In this document: positions 52,480-63,680 of the stretch, in pieces
How the letters are laid out: every line of letters starts with the position of its first letter
Position numbering within the stretch: position 1 is the stretch's first letter
Assembly: GCA_013398295.1 (NCBI GenBank)
Contig: VZSF01009143.1
Span: 248,001-312,000 of the forward strand
Reading direction: 5' to 3'
Source: Chionis minor
Lineage: Eukaryota; Chordata; Aves; Charadriiformes; Chionididae
Length of the DNA stretch: 64,000 bases
Position numbers and translations under genes: made by a program
The notes under the pieces: model-generated
The model's database searches: none
The model's input: the letters and a program-made list of their open reading frames with translations, nothing else
What the model was told of the DNA's origin: nothing

Positions 52480-52919
52480 GATATATAAGATGAAGAATCT
52501 CAGGTGAACCTGTGTTTCCTCTGCATTTGCCCAGTGTGCAACGCTGCTGAAGTTTTGTCTCCAGTGGCCGGAGGAGGATCATAGATAGGTTCAGGCTAAG
52601 AGTGACATGTACATATTTAACAGGACAATTACCCCTGTGAATAACTTATCCAGGCTTCTAATAGATTCACTGATAGTTTTATGGTCCATGTGATTTACTT
52701 CTTCAATATGCAATCTGGTTCAAATTAAAATTATTTCAGAAAGCTCGGTGTTAGCCCGTGTTAAAGAAGGAAGTGAAATAAAGATTGCAATGATGTCTAA
52801 CCATTCATGAATTGTTGGTCCTGAAAGTGGGACAAATCTAAAGATGAGAATAAAATCTCTGAGGTAATTTCTGTCTGTTGCAGCAGTTCTTACTAACAAA
52901 GGCTAGATGATGTTCTTTT

Positions 52920-52961
52920 TTCAAATGTAGGTTTCTCTTCTTCAAATATAGATTCCTCTTA
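52920..52961. repeat. Two-copy 21-bp imperfect tandem duplication
   Basis: TTCAAATGTAGGTTTCTCTT at 52920-52939 is echoed by TTCAAATATAGATTCCTCTT at 52941-52960; 17 of 21 unit positions match. It lies within the presumed C-terminal region of the decayed LINE and probably arose after insertion. Confidence 0.5.
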
Positions 52962-53279
52962 CACATTGAACTTTCTCTCTTGAAAGCAGTATGTAACATT
53001 TAGGACAAATAATTGCCTTGTTTCTCATTCAAACTTTGTGCTTCCTGATCTTTTTTGATTCTACATAATTTTTTCTGGATCTATTAAAGCTTTATCTGAG
53101 TGGATTATTAGATAAAATTAAATTAAGAAGGATTACTTGATCAAAATTTCACTTAACTATGATTGGTTCCCCCACAGACACAAACACACCCCAGGGGCGT
53201 TTTCTTCTCAGTACTTTAGATGCTGTTCATTTGCTTGATAGATCAGTCTTTTGGTATTTAATAGTTACTGAAATCTTCT

Positions 53280-54165
53280 TGATTTCAAAAAATTTTAATT
53301 CCTGAATAAATTATAGAATCTGTTTTCTGGTGAAATGACTTCTTTGAGTGCGGCAGATTTAGCTGGCACTTTAAATTAGGCATTATCTACTTTACAGCCA
53401 GACACTTTCCTGAAATCACAGATTACTTTAAGTGTTTATTTTGAGCAACTCTTCAGGTTTGATAAAAATAACACAACATCATCACCATATATGGTTATTT
53501 TCTGCTGTGTTCTTTCAAGTTGGATCTCTGTGATGAGCTTGTCGAGTCCTACCCTCTTTGCAAAATGTTCTGTGGTTGATGTCAACAGCAAAAGAGAAAA
53601 TGGACATGCCTCGTTCCTCTCTGCAATTCAAAAAATAGTGATTTAACCCTATTGATTTAGGCAGATGTTTTTAGCCTTAAAGAAAGACAAATGGTCCATT
53701 CAAGTACCTGGTGGGGAGCAGAAAAGAAAGTGTCTGTACGGGATGGGATTTTAAGTAGGCAGTTCTGCCCTATTCTATTACAGGTGTGTTTAAACTCAGC
53801 AAAAAACAGTATAAATTGATTTATTTTTGATCCGGCATGATGAACAATTCTTGTGAGTATTGCTTATGAATTGTTTTATCCTTTATGAATCTACTTTGAA
53901 CTCTAGAGAAAGGAGAATGTGGAATTTAATTGGGCTGCTAGTGTCTTTCCAATTTTTTCTTATGATTCATAGGTGACTGGGCCTGTAAAATCATCATAAG
54001 AGCAGGTCTTTACAGAAAAGGAGAGTATAACAGAATTAAAGGTCCCCCCAAGGGACCACCTTAAACATGCAATAAAATTCACAAGAGATAACCACAGGTC
54101 CTGGAGATTTACCTTTGTTTCAAACTTGCTATTGATGCTTAGATTTCCTTATCTGTTATTATTTC
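53280..54165 (-). pseudogene. L1-like reverse-transcriptase pseudogene core
   Basis: This is the part of the minus-strand LINE where homology is firm. After YGDD, about 28 codons align without gaps to the L1 order (SN..S...LK.I..F..VSG.K..N), including one in-frame stop. The catalytic box reads YGDD rather than the usual YADD or FADD of L1, either a substitution or a lineage trait. Frameshifts lie after RGTR (4-nt loss at 53607-53608), before KSPGP, and between VSGCK and YSGI. Stops are numerous. The piece encodes nothing functional and serves only as a fossil of retrotransposition. Confidence 0.75.
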
Positions 54166-54360
54166 TTTATCTAAAAACAGCCTGGGAACAGCCTGTCATT
54201 TCTAGAGGTCTTTTTTAATAACTTCAGAGCATGGAATATCTGAAGTACTGAAGTGTTTTGAGGTAAGTAAAAAAAGTAACGTTGCTTATTTGCATGCCAA
54301 GTTTATTGTATTTAATTGGTGCGATAATATGGCCTATTTGACTTTCCCTAGCTTAAAAGT

Positions 54361-55479
54361 CACTCTTTTATTACTACTACCTTTTTAATGAAATATCTAC
54401 TCTGCATGCATACTACATTCTGAGGTTTCAACTCTCATCAACATGTTCAGTTTCTCCCTAATGTAGCTAATTCATGAGACACTCTGATAAACCTTTTTGT
54501 TTGCATTTTTATGTATCTCCCTTTAACTTTTTATCACCTATTCTGGTTTGATATTTATCTGAGTTCTTCTCTATTCTTTGTCATCAAATAGAAGACTGTG
54601 TTTATTGTCTATGTGGTGATTTCTCTGTATATTGACTCTGAGCAAGATGCAGATTGCTTGCTTGACATATTTAAGTTAATTCCCTGAAACCTAGATATTA
54701 AGCACTTGGTCTGTGAAGGGAACTCCCAGACAGCTTAAGTCAAGTGCCTCATTTTGTCCCCATTCTTTTTTTGTTGTTTGTTTGTTCTTTTGTGGTTGGG
54801 TTTAGTTTTCTTGGGGAAGGGTATGCATGTAAGGTTCTCTTCTATTCTCCTGAATTTCAGTTCAATTTTATTGGATATTTACCAGTAAGAAATGGATACA
54901 ATTGAATTAATCTCAAAAAATAATTTCTTCAAATTCTTGTAAAATTTTCAAGACATACTTCAGTAAATATTTTAGGTTTGCTTTGTTTTGATTGAGAGAA
55001 TACAGTGAGGTCACAGTTATTAGTTACCTAATAAGAAAGCGATCCACAAAACTTCTTCCTTACATGTGAATGACAAATGCAGAGCTAGGCACAGATCCCA
55101 AAATAGTCCCCATGGCCACAATTTATTAACCGTATGGACCACCAGACTGGCTGAGCTTTACTATTTAAGGCACCCAAGAAGACATAACTAGCCTTTGCAT
55201 TGGCTTTTGTTAAACACCATCGATTGAAGAAAGTAAGTTCCTTACTGACTCTGAATGAAAGATGAGAGTGAAATGGGCCCTGATTCAGGAAAGTAGCCTT
55301 ACTTAACTGCCTTTCAAAATTAAAGCTCTGAAGTAAGTGGGATTAAAGTTCATGTTTAAATTCTTTCTTGGAAGAAATTAATTTAAACAGAACAAGGTAT
55401 ACAAATGAAAAGGGAAAAAGGAATCTAATTTCTCATTCTACTAAGCAAATGATTACATACTCTACATGAATTAAGACGA
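54361..55479. other. Unique AT-rich non-coding DNA, possibly including the LINE 5' part
   Basis: No gene was recognised. The minus strand might continue the LINE linker or endonuclease region, but no endonuclease motif (such as the SDH box) could be found. A (TTTG)n-like T/G tract lies at 54766-54790. Confidence 0.45.
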
Positions 55480-55990
55480 TTTGCTAAATTAGGACCGGAT
55501 ATGCCACACAGGACTTTGTCAGATTTTAAAAAGAATTATTCAGACAGTGTGGAAATATAAAATTAGCTTATGCCACATTAATTTAGTCAATAATTTTTTC
55601 TGTCTCCCATGAGTGTTGTGAGACAATAATTATCTCGTTCTCAAGTAGCTGGACATACAGTAATTTAAACTATCTGATTTAACTATCTTTGTTTCTTTGT
55701 TAATCATTTTAAATTATAGCCATTAATTAATTTGAATATATCAGATGTGATTTGAAAGCCGTAGTTTGGAGCAGTATTTTCTGTGTAATGTACAGTATGT
55801 TGTAATTAAAGCTAGATGAGCTCTTTTAAAAAAAATAATTCCCTTAATTTGTCATATATGAGCACATGGTGAGCTTAATTAATGTCAGTAGGGTAAAATC
55901 AAGCGTTTTAAAGTGCTAATTTAGGATAACAGAATATGAGCTGCTGCAATTCTGAAATGCTCATTCATTTCTAATTGTGTGGTTTGTTTC
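55480..55990. promoter_or_regulatory. Candidate AT-rich conserved regulatory element with homeobox cores
   Basis: It contains CATTAATTAATTTG (55721-55734) and CTTAATTAATG around the TTAATTAA at 55875-55882, plus many TAAT cores. It also has non-repetitive AT-rich text with intact CA-rich islands, a texture often seen in developmental enhancers of gene deserts. There is no 60-codon open frame on either strand. Conservation is guessed from texture, not measured. Confidence 0.25.
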
Positions 55991-58900
55991 TGAAACATTT
56001 AATTGTTTTCGGCACAGAACAATTGAACTCGTAGGAGGAAGTGGTGAACAATGCTCTAAAATGCACTTTCTAGTTGTCTGAAAGCATAAGGGCCTTAAAG
56101 ATTTGAGATAGAAATATTATAAATTGTGTTTAGTAGATTATAATCAGCTCTCTGTTATCTGGGGAAATAGAGAACAATTTGTGCTATTAGCACAAATATC
56201 ACTACAACAGAGTCCTGCCAGGCTCCAAGCAGGACACCAGCCCTTGCCTAAGCACTGTCCTAATAAGTTTTCCCTGGAGTGGCTTGACCATTCAGAAGGT
56301 TTCTGGCAAATCTACTTCAAGGACAAATAATTTTTTGAACTCTGTCTTCATTCCTCAGGTATCTATGTTTGAGCTCCAGCATTTCTGGAAACATGAAGAG
56401 CCATTCTTCTCGCGTGCAGCCAAGATCTAGCAAACACAGGTTACTAGGCTGGGCTGAGTCTGATACAAGTACAGCACATAGTCAAATTAGCTTTATTTGA
56501 CTGAAGTTGTTTAACAATATATTTACAACTACCAAACCTAAGTTGGCTTTCACAGGACAAGCTGTGCTGTCTCATTGTATTAATGGAATTATCTATCTGC
56601 CGGTAAGGTAATGCACTTATTGATAAAAAAGACTTGGCATTCAGGGGTGTGCTGCATGTTTTGCTGCATGGTTTCCTCAGATGTCCCTTAAATAACTTCT
56701 GCTTTGATTTTGTTCACAGAAAGAATGTTTCTGTGTGGTGGGAGAAAAGTAGCCAGGAGTTGTATCCTGTAAGCTAATTGCAGATCATTGCAGCTATTAC
56801 CTTCAAAAGGGCATTAAGTTTGTACAATAAACATAAAAAGCTGGCTCATTGGCTCACCACTGCTTATAATATTCAGCTCTGCTAAACAGTTAGTGATTTC
56901 TCATGGGGTTGTTTAGGGTTCAAAATATCAAGAGTCCTAGATTACAAGAGTTAAGCACATGACTTGGGACAGGCCCCTAAATGGATAACCTGAACAGAAT
57001 GCACTTACTATAAGCAGGTCTTTCAGAACAGTTTCTAAAAGCAGGGTCAGGTTTGCTCTGTTTTCACACTCTGATTATTCTTTAAAAATTTTCCTAGAAC
57101 TCAGTTAATTCCTTTGGCTGAAACATTCTGACTTTTCACTGTTGTGTTACATATTGGATTGCTGAACTTTCCCCTTCATTGGTAATTTCATTTCAGTAGC
57201 GCTGTGTACATTTAGCTGTAAAACTGTCTGGAAGCTATTGGAGTGAGTAGTGCTACATAATAGAGATAATATTGTGATCATTATTTCTGGAAAATCACTG
57301 CAGTCCTCACTTAAAGTATTTCAACCAGATCGGCGACCTTCTGATGCACAAAACTGACAAGGTGATTTGCAAAAAGCAAAGTGTTCCCACAACTGACAGC
57401 TGCTCTACTTTTCCCCTGTAATAAGAGGTCTCTGTGCTAAATAATCTCATTTAAATTAATCCTAGGATTAAGATTTTTGCACCCTAGAAGAACAGTAGAG
57501 AAAATGATGCATTGCATTAGGAATCTTGTTATCTTCTGGATAGTTAGTCTTGTTCAAGATGGGAGAAAATATTGATGTTATACTAAAGCCAAATAACGAT
57601 AAGGCTTTCTAGCTCTTCTTTCCTTGCAGGAGATTTTCTTCATACTTGTGTTAAAAGTTAGTATTTTAATACAGTATCTGTCTTGACAATTAATGCCACC
57701 ATTTCCGGGATGTAGTCCATTAATATGGTCTTGGACCTCTCCACAACTGTATGGGATCAATAAAGATTTCTATGACAAGGTAACTATATTATCCCTTAAA
57801 ATGTCTGGCTTTAGTTGAAAACTTTATGATAGGAATATAAAGGAAAGTACATTTAATGGGAAAAACACACAGACAGAATAAGAAATGAAACACTAGTTCT
57901 GGGCATGACAGTTGTCTATCTCCTCTCTTCCACCCAGCCAGAAAGGATGTATTTGCTCTCTGTAGCCTGTTATTGTAATTTTTCCAGCTAAACAGAAACA
58001 GAGGCATCATAAATTCCCCTGTAAGCAGTTCTTGTGATAGTTCAACCTAGTTTTACACATCAAAACGTTTTGATTAAGATCAGGGAAAAAATATTCCTGT
58101 TTAAGTATTCAATTGACCTGAATCTCCCAAACTTTTGAAGTTCCTGCAACTTACAAAAAATACAATTGTTTAGAATACAACAACAGGATTCAAAGACATC
58201 CATTGTATTTCAGATGTAATTGCTTTCTAGGCATTAACAGAGATCTTCACAGAAACTGAGAATAAGACAAATAAGACTGGTTTGTAGGTTTTTCTACTTC
58301 CTTAACACAAATTTTAGAGAAAGCAAAATGAAAGATTTTGGGTTCATGTACTCATCCCTTGTGGAAAAATCATGGTATAAATTAGCAGTTTCGCTTGCTC
58401 ATAGAAACACAGTAACTCTGTTTACAAAGGGGATTTTCCTCAGCTTTGCCTAAAAGCAGTCTGGGGACAGATTTAGCAAAGTATATTTACAGAAGTTTTG
58501 GGGTTTTTTAATCCCTGAAAATTTTGGTGTGGATATTTATTTTAGTAGCTCATTTTTTAGATCTCTTACACTGTTAACAATTTAAGGCAAGCCAGACTGG
58601 ATCTCTGTTACAAGAATTTGCAATGTAAAGACTGAAATGTTGTGACTGAGTCCATGTTCAATGGAACACTAATCTCTTGTATTGTTGAATTTTATGAGTA
58701 TTTATATCCACTTACTTTAATATATCATCCTGAAATCATTGTAATCAATACAAATGCTTGCAAGTGTCTTTAACAAGATGGGGGATTTGTGCTGTCATAG
58801 CAGAGCCTGGACAAATGTGCAAGAGTGAGGTGGAGTCTATTTAAGTGCCAAATCAATTCTAACATTAGCTACCCAGAAACACCTTCTGATAGCGACAGGG

Positions 58901-60721
58901 CTTAGTGCTCAAATACCTCAAAAGTGAAAAAGAGTCACAAAGCTACAATTTTTGCATGGTTCTGCATTCACTACCCTTCCTGTGTCATGATAAGGCAGAG
59001 TGTATATTTTGACAAGTTCTAATGCAGAATTATTCTGAGCTGAGCTTGTCCATTTCCAGCTGGCCACATTCAGGCTTTGTTAAAAAATATTAATCATATT
59101 TCAGACACAGTAAAAAATAGAATGACTTACACCTTTGTTTAGCTCTACGTCTGATGCTTCATACATAAGTCTACTACCTGACAATTATTCCTTTTTCTCC
59201 TAAGTAATGCTAGATCATTAAGAAAATGCTGACACTATGGATTTTAGTTTTAATGAAAAAAATATTTTTTTAAAAATTAAACATTAGTTTTCCTTACAAC
59301 TATTATTATAGTTGTTAGGAAAAATATAACTATTTTGTTACTCAGAATCTGAGGTATCTGTAGCCCAAAATGACCGACATAATTAAAAAAAAATAATTAT
59401 GCCCCTAAATCATTGCCTTCAACCAAGAGCCAAAGATTCAATCTGAATGTAATTTTGGTATTGGCTGTCACACAACATGTTGATTTGATTTTGAAAGTTT
59501 AAAAACATACTAGACTTGGTCATTGCTACACACTACCTCGAGTAACCCACTGGAATAAAAACTATATTAACTGTCTATGTCATAATTCTCCATGAACATG
59601 AGAAAAAAATTATCACAGTGACCAAATGGGCTGAAGTGGTACATTAAGGCTGCTAAAAAATTAGGGTTCTTTTCTTGGTTATTTTTAGATCACATCTTCA
59701 CTCATTCCACCTCCAAAATGTGCAACTGCAGTTAATACAGCCCCAAGAAAATATCCAAGAAGCAGCAAGAAATCTTTAAGATCAATAGCAGAAATGTGTT
59801 AAAATCATCGTAAAAATGTCTCAATTTGGTAAAAATGTGTTAAATGACAGGCCAGATAGTTTACTCTTGGAACACAGTCCTGTGGAGTTCCACGTTGTTG
59901 CCAACCAAGAAAAAGCTAGAAGAAAGATGTGAAAGATTTTACTCTGAATTATCAGCCAAAGGAAAATACTCCCTTGACAGAAAGAGATCTGGAAAAGAAA
60001 GGAAAAAAGGACATTTATAGAACTGTGGGCAATAGACTAGTAACATTATCACTTTACAAAAAAATATACACTTTGGGAGAGTCTCCCTTTTGGTGTAATA
60101 TAACTGAGTGCTTTGAAAAATACTCAGTGACATTAATATAAGACTGACCAAAAAATTCTCATAAGACAGAAAAATAGTTTTAGCTCTCTGAGGGTTTTAA
60201 ACAGTGGTTTTCATTACCTGAGGAGCTGAGTTTTGAACTAATTAAAAAAAAAAAAAAAAAGAAAAAAAAAATGATGTTTTTCAGCTGAAAATCAACATTT
60301 TCTTAGGGGAGTAGATATATTAAAAACCAACAATACTTCTTTTCTGCATTATTAGTTACCAGGACCTCATTGGGAATGTCTTCTCATTTCGTCTTTCCTC
60401 TCAACCAGTCTTGTCAAAGAGGTTCATTTCTGAAGAGGCACTGTAGTCATGGGGCTGTTTGGCCTCACCTTTCAAGAAAGGAAGATTATCATGCAGAAAA
60501 AAAAAGAAAAAAAGTTAAAAGAAGGAGAGTATAAGGGATGCAATTTATGCTTTCACCCAGCAGTGTTATGGCTTGGCATTTTCTGAAAAAATGAAACATC
60601 CTTCTAGGGGGAGGTTTCTCTCATTTCTGTAAGAATAAGATTCTGTAAAATGTATTTTCTAATTTATCACGGAGGACATTAGCAGCTACTCATTGCAGTG
60701 ATAATTTTAATGAACAGTACA
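55991..60721. other. Unique AT-rich non-coding DNA with short palindromes and a poly-A tract
   Basis: No gene was recognised. It holds a perfect 16-bp palindrome ATCAAAACGTTTTGAT at 58059-58074, a 15-bp stem-loop at 59288-59323, and an A run interrupted by one G at 60244-60271. The A run is not preceded by a recognisable retroposon on either side. Open frames at 56124-56330, 57578-58010 and 59929-60151 have no recognisable domain. Confidence 0.6.
59288..59323. repeat. 15-bp stem-loop
   Basis: The arms are TTTTCCTTACAACTA (59288-59302) and TAGTTGTTAGGAAAA (59309-59323), with loop TTATTA. One T/T mismatch is present (59295 against 59316). The surroundings are very AT-rich, but the CCTTACAAC core is not low-complexity. 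Confidence 0.55.
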
Positions 60722-60950
60722 ATCACAGAATACTTAGGCTGTAGTTAACCCCTGGAGATAATCTGCTCCTACTCCCCACTCAAAACCAACTAGATCACTT
60801 TGGTCATGATCTTGTCCAAGCAAGATGTGAATATGTCCAAACATGGAGACTTCACAGCCTCTCTGGACAAGCTGTTCCTATGTTTGACCACCCTCACACT
60901 GCCATTAATTTGAATTTTTAATGTTGCAATAGCTCTTATGGTAATATGTC
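60722..60950 (-). mobile_element. CR1 retroposon fragment (minus strand), decayed
   Basis: On the plus strand the order 'aatcacagaatacttaggct', then 'gatcttgtccaagcaagatg', 'gtccaaacatggagacttca', 'cagcctctctggacaagctg' and 'ttgaccaccctcacactg' is the reverse complement of a CR1 3' end. It covers the 3' UTR and the last ORF2 codons (the HWNRLPREV region corresponds to ctctggacaagctgttcc). Divergence is high and the tail is a single imperfect unit, so it is older than the 63.5 kb copy. Confidence 0.88.
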
Positions 60951-61901
60951 ACCTGAACATTTCTTTACATGTGCATGGACATATGTTTCTATGCATATGT
61001 GCCTGTTGAATTTATATTTATGAACTGTAATGATCTATGTTTTTTCCTATAACTATTATTTATAAAAAAATGAACATTTTCCTGCTGACAAAATAAGTAT
61101 GTTTCATTTATGAAATAATAGGTCGGAAAGTAAGAAAACAGCACACTGTTATGCTTTATAGCAAATGTGCAGTTGTGTCTTCTGCTCTTTTTGCAGGCAG
61201 TGCACAAAATGGGATTTTCAGCGCTGTTCTAGTTTCATTCTTAGCTGTGTAGACACGTGGCAAATCTGTGATTTTTCAAATAGCCTAAGGCTTAAAATAG
61301 ATTAACACTTTACCAATGCTTCCATTTCCTAGAAAGTTTATTTTCTTTGCAACTGTGTTTGAAGGCAATGAACGTTTGAAGCTCAAGGGCTTGCAACAAC
61401 ACCTACAGTATATCAGAAGAGATACTCTCTTTTTTTGTTTGTTTGTCACAAGTGAGAGAATTAGACCATCATTTCAAACACACTTCATTTTATTGTATGA
61501 TAACAAATACTAGAATGCCAACAGTGTATTAGAATATTACCAATACTGAATTTAATTTATTTTACATGAACTGAATGCTCTCCACTCCACTTTGATAAAT
61601 CTTCATAATGAGTTAAAAATACTGAAAAACAATAACTGAAATCACTCGGTTTGTTGCTACTGGCTCTATCCTTGTTTCTAACTTTGACAACTGCCAGAGC
61701 TGTCGGTTCGGATCTAACTTGTATCCTGTTAAATGACCGGCTATGGAACTGAGACATACCATGAAAAAGTGAGAAACTGCCCTAGTTTTGACCTGGCAAA
61801 TAGGGTAAGAAAAAGAATTTTCAGTAAGATTTAGGGGGGTTGCTTGATTTTAGTTGAGTTTATAGAGATCTGAGACTATGGTGTAAACATGTTTTTTACA
61901 G

Positions 61902-61930
61902 ACACACATACACACACACACACACACACT
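61902..61930. repeat. (CA)n microsatellite
   Basis: An uninterrupted CA run lies at 61911-61929, preceded by a CA stretch broken by one T. It is of a length likely to be polymorphic. Confidence 0.9.
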
Positions 61931-62529
61931 TGCAAAAATATTAATTCACACTGATGAAAGCACAGGTTCAAAGCACTGAGCCTGACAGGTTCAAACCCCA
62001 CATCTCATAACTGCACCACAATATAGTATTCTAATAGGTAGAGAAAGCATTTCCTGTTCTTCCTTTGAAGTTGGACTAAGAAAATAATTAAAGATTCTGA
62101 AGACCAGAAAGAGAGCATCAAAGAGCCTGATAGTCTAGCTGAACTTTCACTTTTTTTAATCCAGTATAGAGTCAAGAAAACAAAATCTGTCAAGGACTGT
62201 TAACCACAGAGATATATGTCTTATAAAGTTCCTGAACCATGAAGTCTTCTAGGACAATGTCACTGCGTGCTTGACCTCTTATTACATTCTTTGCTAATCT
62301 TTCACTGTTGGGTACTGTCACAACTTCATGTGATATTTACCCTCACCTTTGCTATGGATTTTAATCCACAGATTGTTGGACAAAAGATACACCTCTGTCT
62401 CCAGGTGTTTTTTTTTCCCTGAAAAGAAAATGTCTCTTAGGTTCCTATGTACATCATGTGTAATGAGCCAGGGTTCCTAATTTGTGATTGGGGATTTCAG
62501 TAATTGACAGGGAACAATGTTTAGAACAG

Positions 62530-62598
62530 GAAAAAAAAGTAATACAAAATAATACAAAACAAAACAACCCCCCAAGCCCAAACCAACCAACCAAACAG
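62530..62598. repeat. A-rich tract with CCAA repeats
   Basis: An A run passes through AATACAAAAC units into CCAAACCAACCAACCAAAC. It is low-complexity and strand-asymmetric (almost no G or T in the second half). Confidence 0.8.
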
Positions 62599-63497
62599 AT
62601 CCTTTGTAGAAAAGGATCTACCCTTGGGAAAAAGAAAGGAAAAAAATGTATGAAGAGAGTTCATCAGCAATTAAACTGAGAAAAGCTAGTAGGATAGTCT
62701 ACAAAACAATTAGTGCAGACTTATATGTAATTCTGGACAAGGAAAGCAGTTCAAATCTTTTTGAGGAGCTAGACATAAAAATAACTAGCCCAAAGTTGTA
62801 CAGGAAGCATTTGTGCTGTTATTAGCATGTAATTCATGCTCAACCCATGGTACTGTTCCCTGATGCACTTCAACACAAACTATGGAAAATGGAGGAAGAG
62901 GCAGGAAGTTCAGAGCATTAGCAACCCGTTAGTAGACATCCAAAGTGCTTCTGGTTAGTTTCTTGGCCAGCTGATAGCCAAGCTACACCAGACTGCTAGA
63001 CACCAAAATACCTTGGTAAATGATCACTGTGAATTCATTTCCTACATGTGTGTTGTTGCATATATTGGTGCACATGAGGGACCACTGACTTGTTCTGGAT
63101 GCATCACATCTACTATGTAAGTACAGCATAGGGGACCATATGCATCCCAGAATTTGGATTTACTGTTGATATGAACACATGCAGAAGACCCGACTCATCC
63201 AGAACTCACAGGCATGCTGAGAATTCATTGTAAATTTATGCCAATCATTCAAGGTGTCTCCAAAACTTGCTCAAAATTTTTGATCAGTTTGGTACCTCTG
63301 CACTAACAGTTGGTGAAGTCCAAGAAGAGAAGGACCAAAGGACCAGGATCTGTTGTGGCTCTAGGATCATATCTCTGCATTCTGTGTCAACCATCAATGA
63401 AGTTCATGCGAGCTGTAGCTAAGCATATACCCCATGTCTATACCTAGACAATGGAAAGGACATTTCTAGACCAATAGCCATGTCATTACAAACAGAA

Positions 63498-63680
63498 ATC
63501 ATAGAATCACAGAATAGAACCGAATCATAGAATCACCTAGGTTGGAAGAGACCTTTAAGATCATTGAGTCCAACCATAAACCTAACACTGCCAAAACCAC
63601 CACTAAACCATGTCCCTCAGCATCACATCTACCCATCTTTTAAATACCTCCAGGGATGGCAATTCCACAACTTGCCCGCA
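63498..63680 (-). mobile_element. CR1 retroposon, short 3' fragment (minus strand)
   Basis: The plus strand shows 'aatcatagaatcacagaata', a partly repeated tail, 'gaatcacctaggttggaaga' and 'gacctttaagatcattgag'. It then shows 'ccataaacctaacactgcc', 'aaaaccaccactaaaccatg' and 'ttttaaatacctccagggat', ending at 'ggcaattccacaacttgcc'. It is the reverse complement of a well-preserved CR1 3' UTR plus the last ORF2 codons. It shares the 'cagtgttagg/atttatggttgg' signature with the 22.9 kb copy. At least three tail units survive, so it is one of the younger insertions here. Confidence 0.95.

Larger units (their letters stand above)
52480..54360 (-). mobile_element. Decayed L1-clade-like LINE, ORF2 reverse-transcriptase region (minus strand)
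   Basis: Reading the minus strand gives a series of L1-type ORF2 motifs in correct order, broken by stops and frameshifts. ITDKEI (54142-54159) is followed by SLKQ and KSPGP (54096-54110), then CEFY (about 54072-54083), KDTSSPI (53929-53949) and an IVHH block (53829-53849; family IIHxDQxGFI). Next come FFELQRGTR (53609-53635), CPFSLLL (from 53606), YGDDVVLFLSN (53489 downward; family YADD), VSGCKVDN (about 53382-53405) and YSGIKIF (53288-53308; family YLGI). RGTR to YGDD spans 131 nt, and a 4-nt deletion after RGTR restores the L1 spacing. A weak Cys-rich tail (GSPEILHLIYPKI) lies near 52470-52530. Edges are approximate. Confidence 0.8.
60951..63497. other. Unique non-coding DNA with (CA)n and (CCAA)-type simple repeats
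   Basis: No gene was recognised. A (CA)n microsatellite lies at 61902-61930, with nine perfect units at its end. An A-rich tract passing into CCAACCAACCAAAC lies at 62530-62598, the complement in kind of the TTGG repeat at 46.4 kb. Open frames at 61316-61513, 61557-61757 and 62005-62193 have no recognisable domain. Confidence 0.6.

Noticed and set aside
60244..60271. Long A run suggesting a processed pseudogene or SINE tail
   Set aside because: No recognisable gene or SINE body on either side and no flanking duplication seen.
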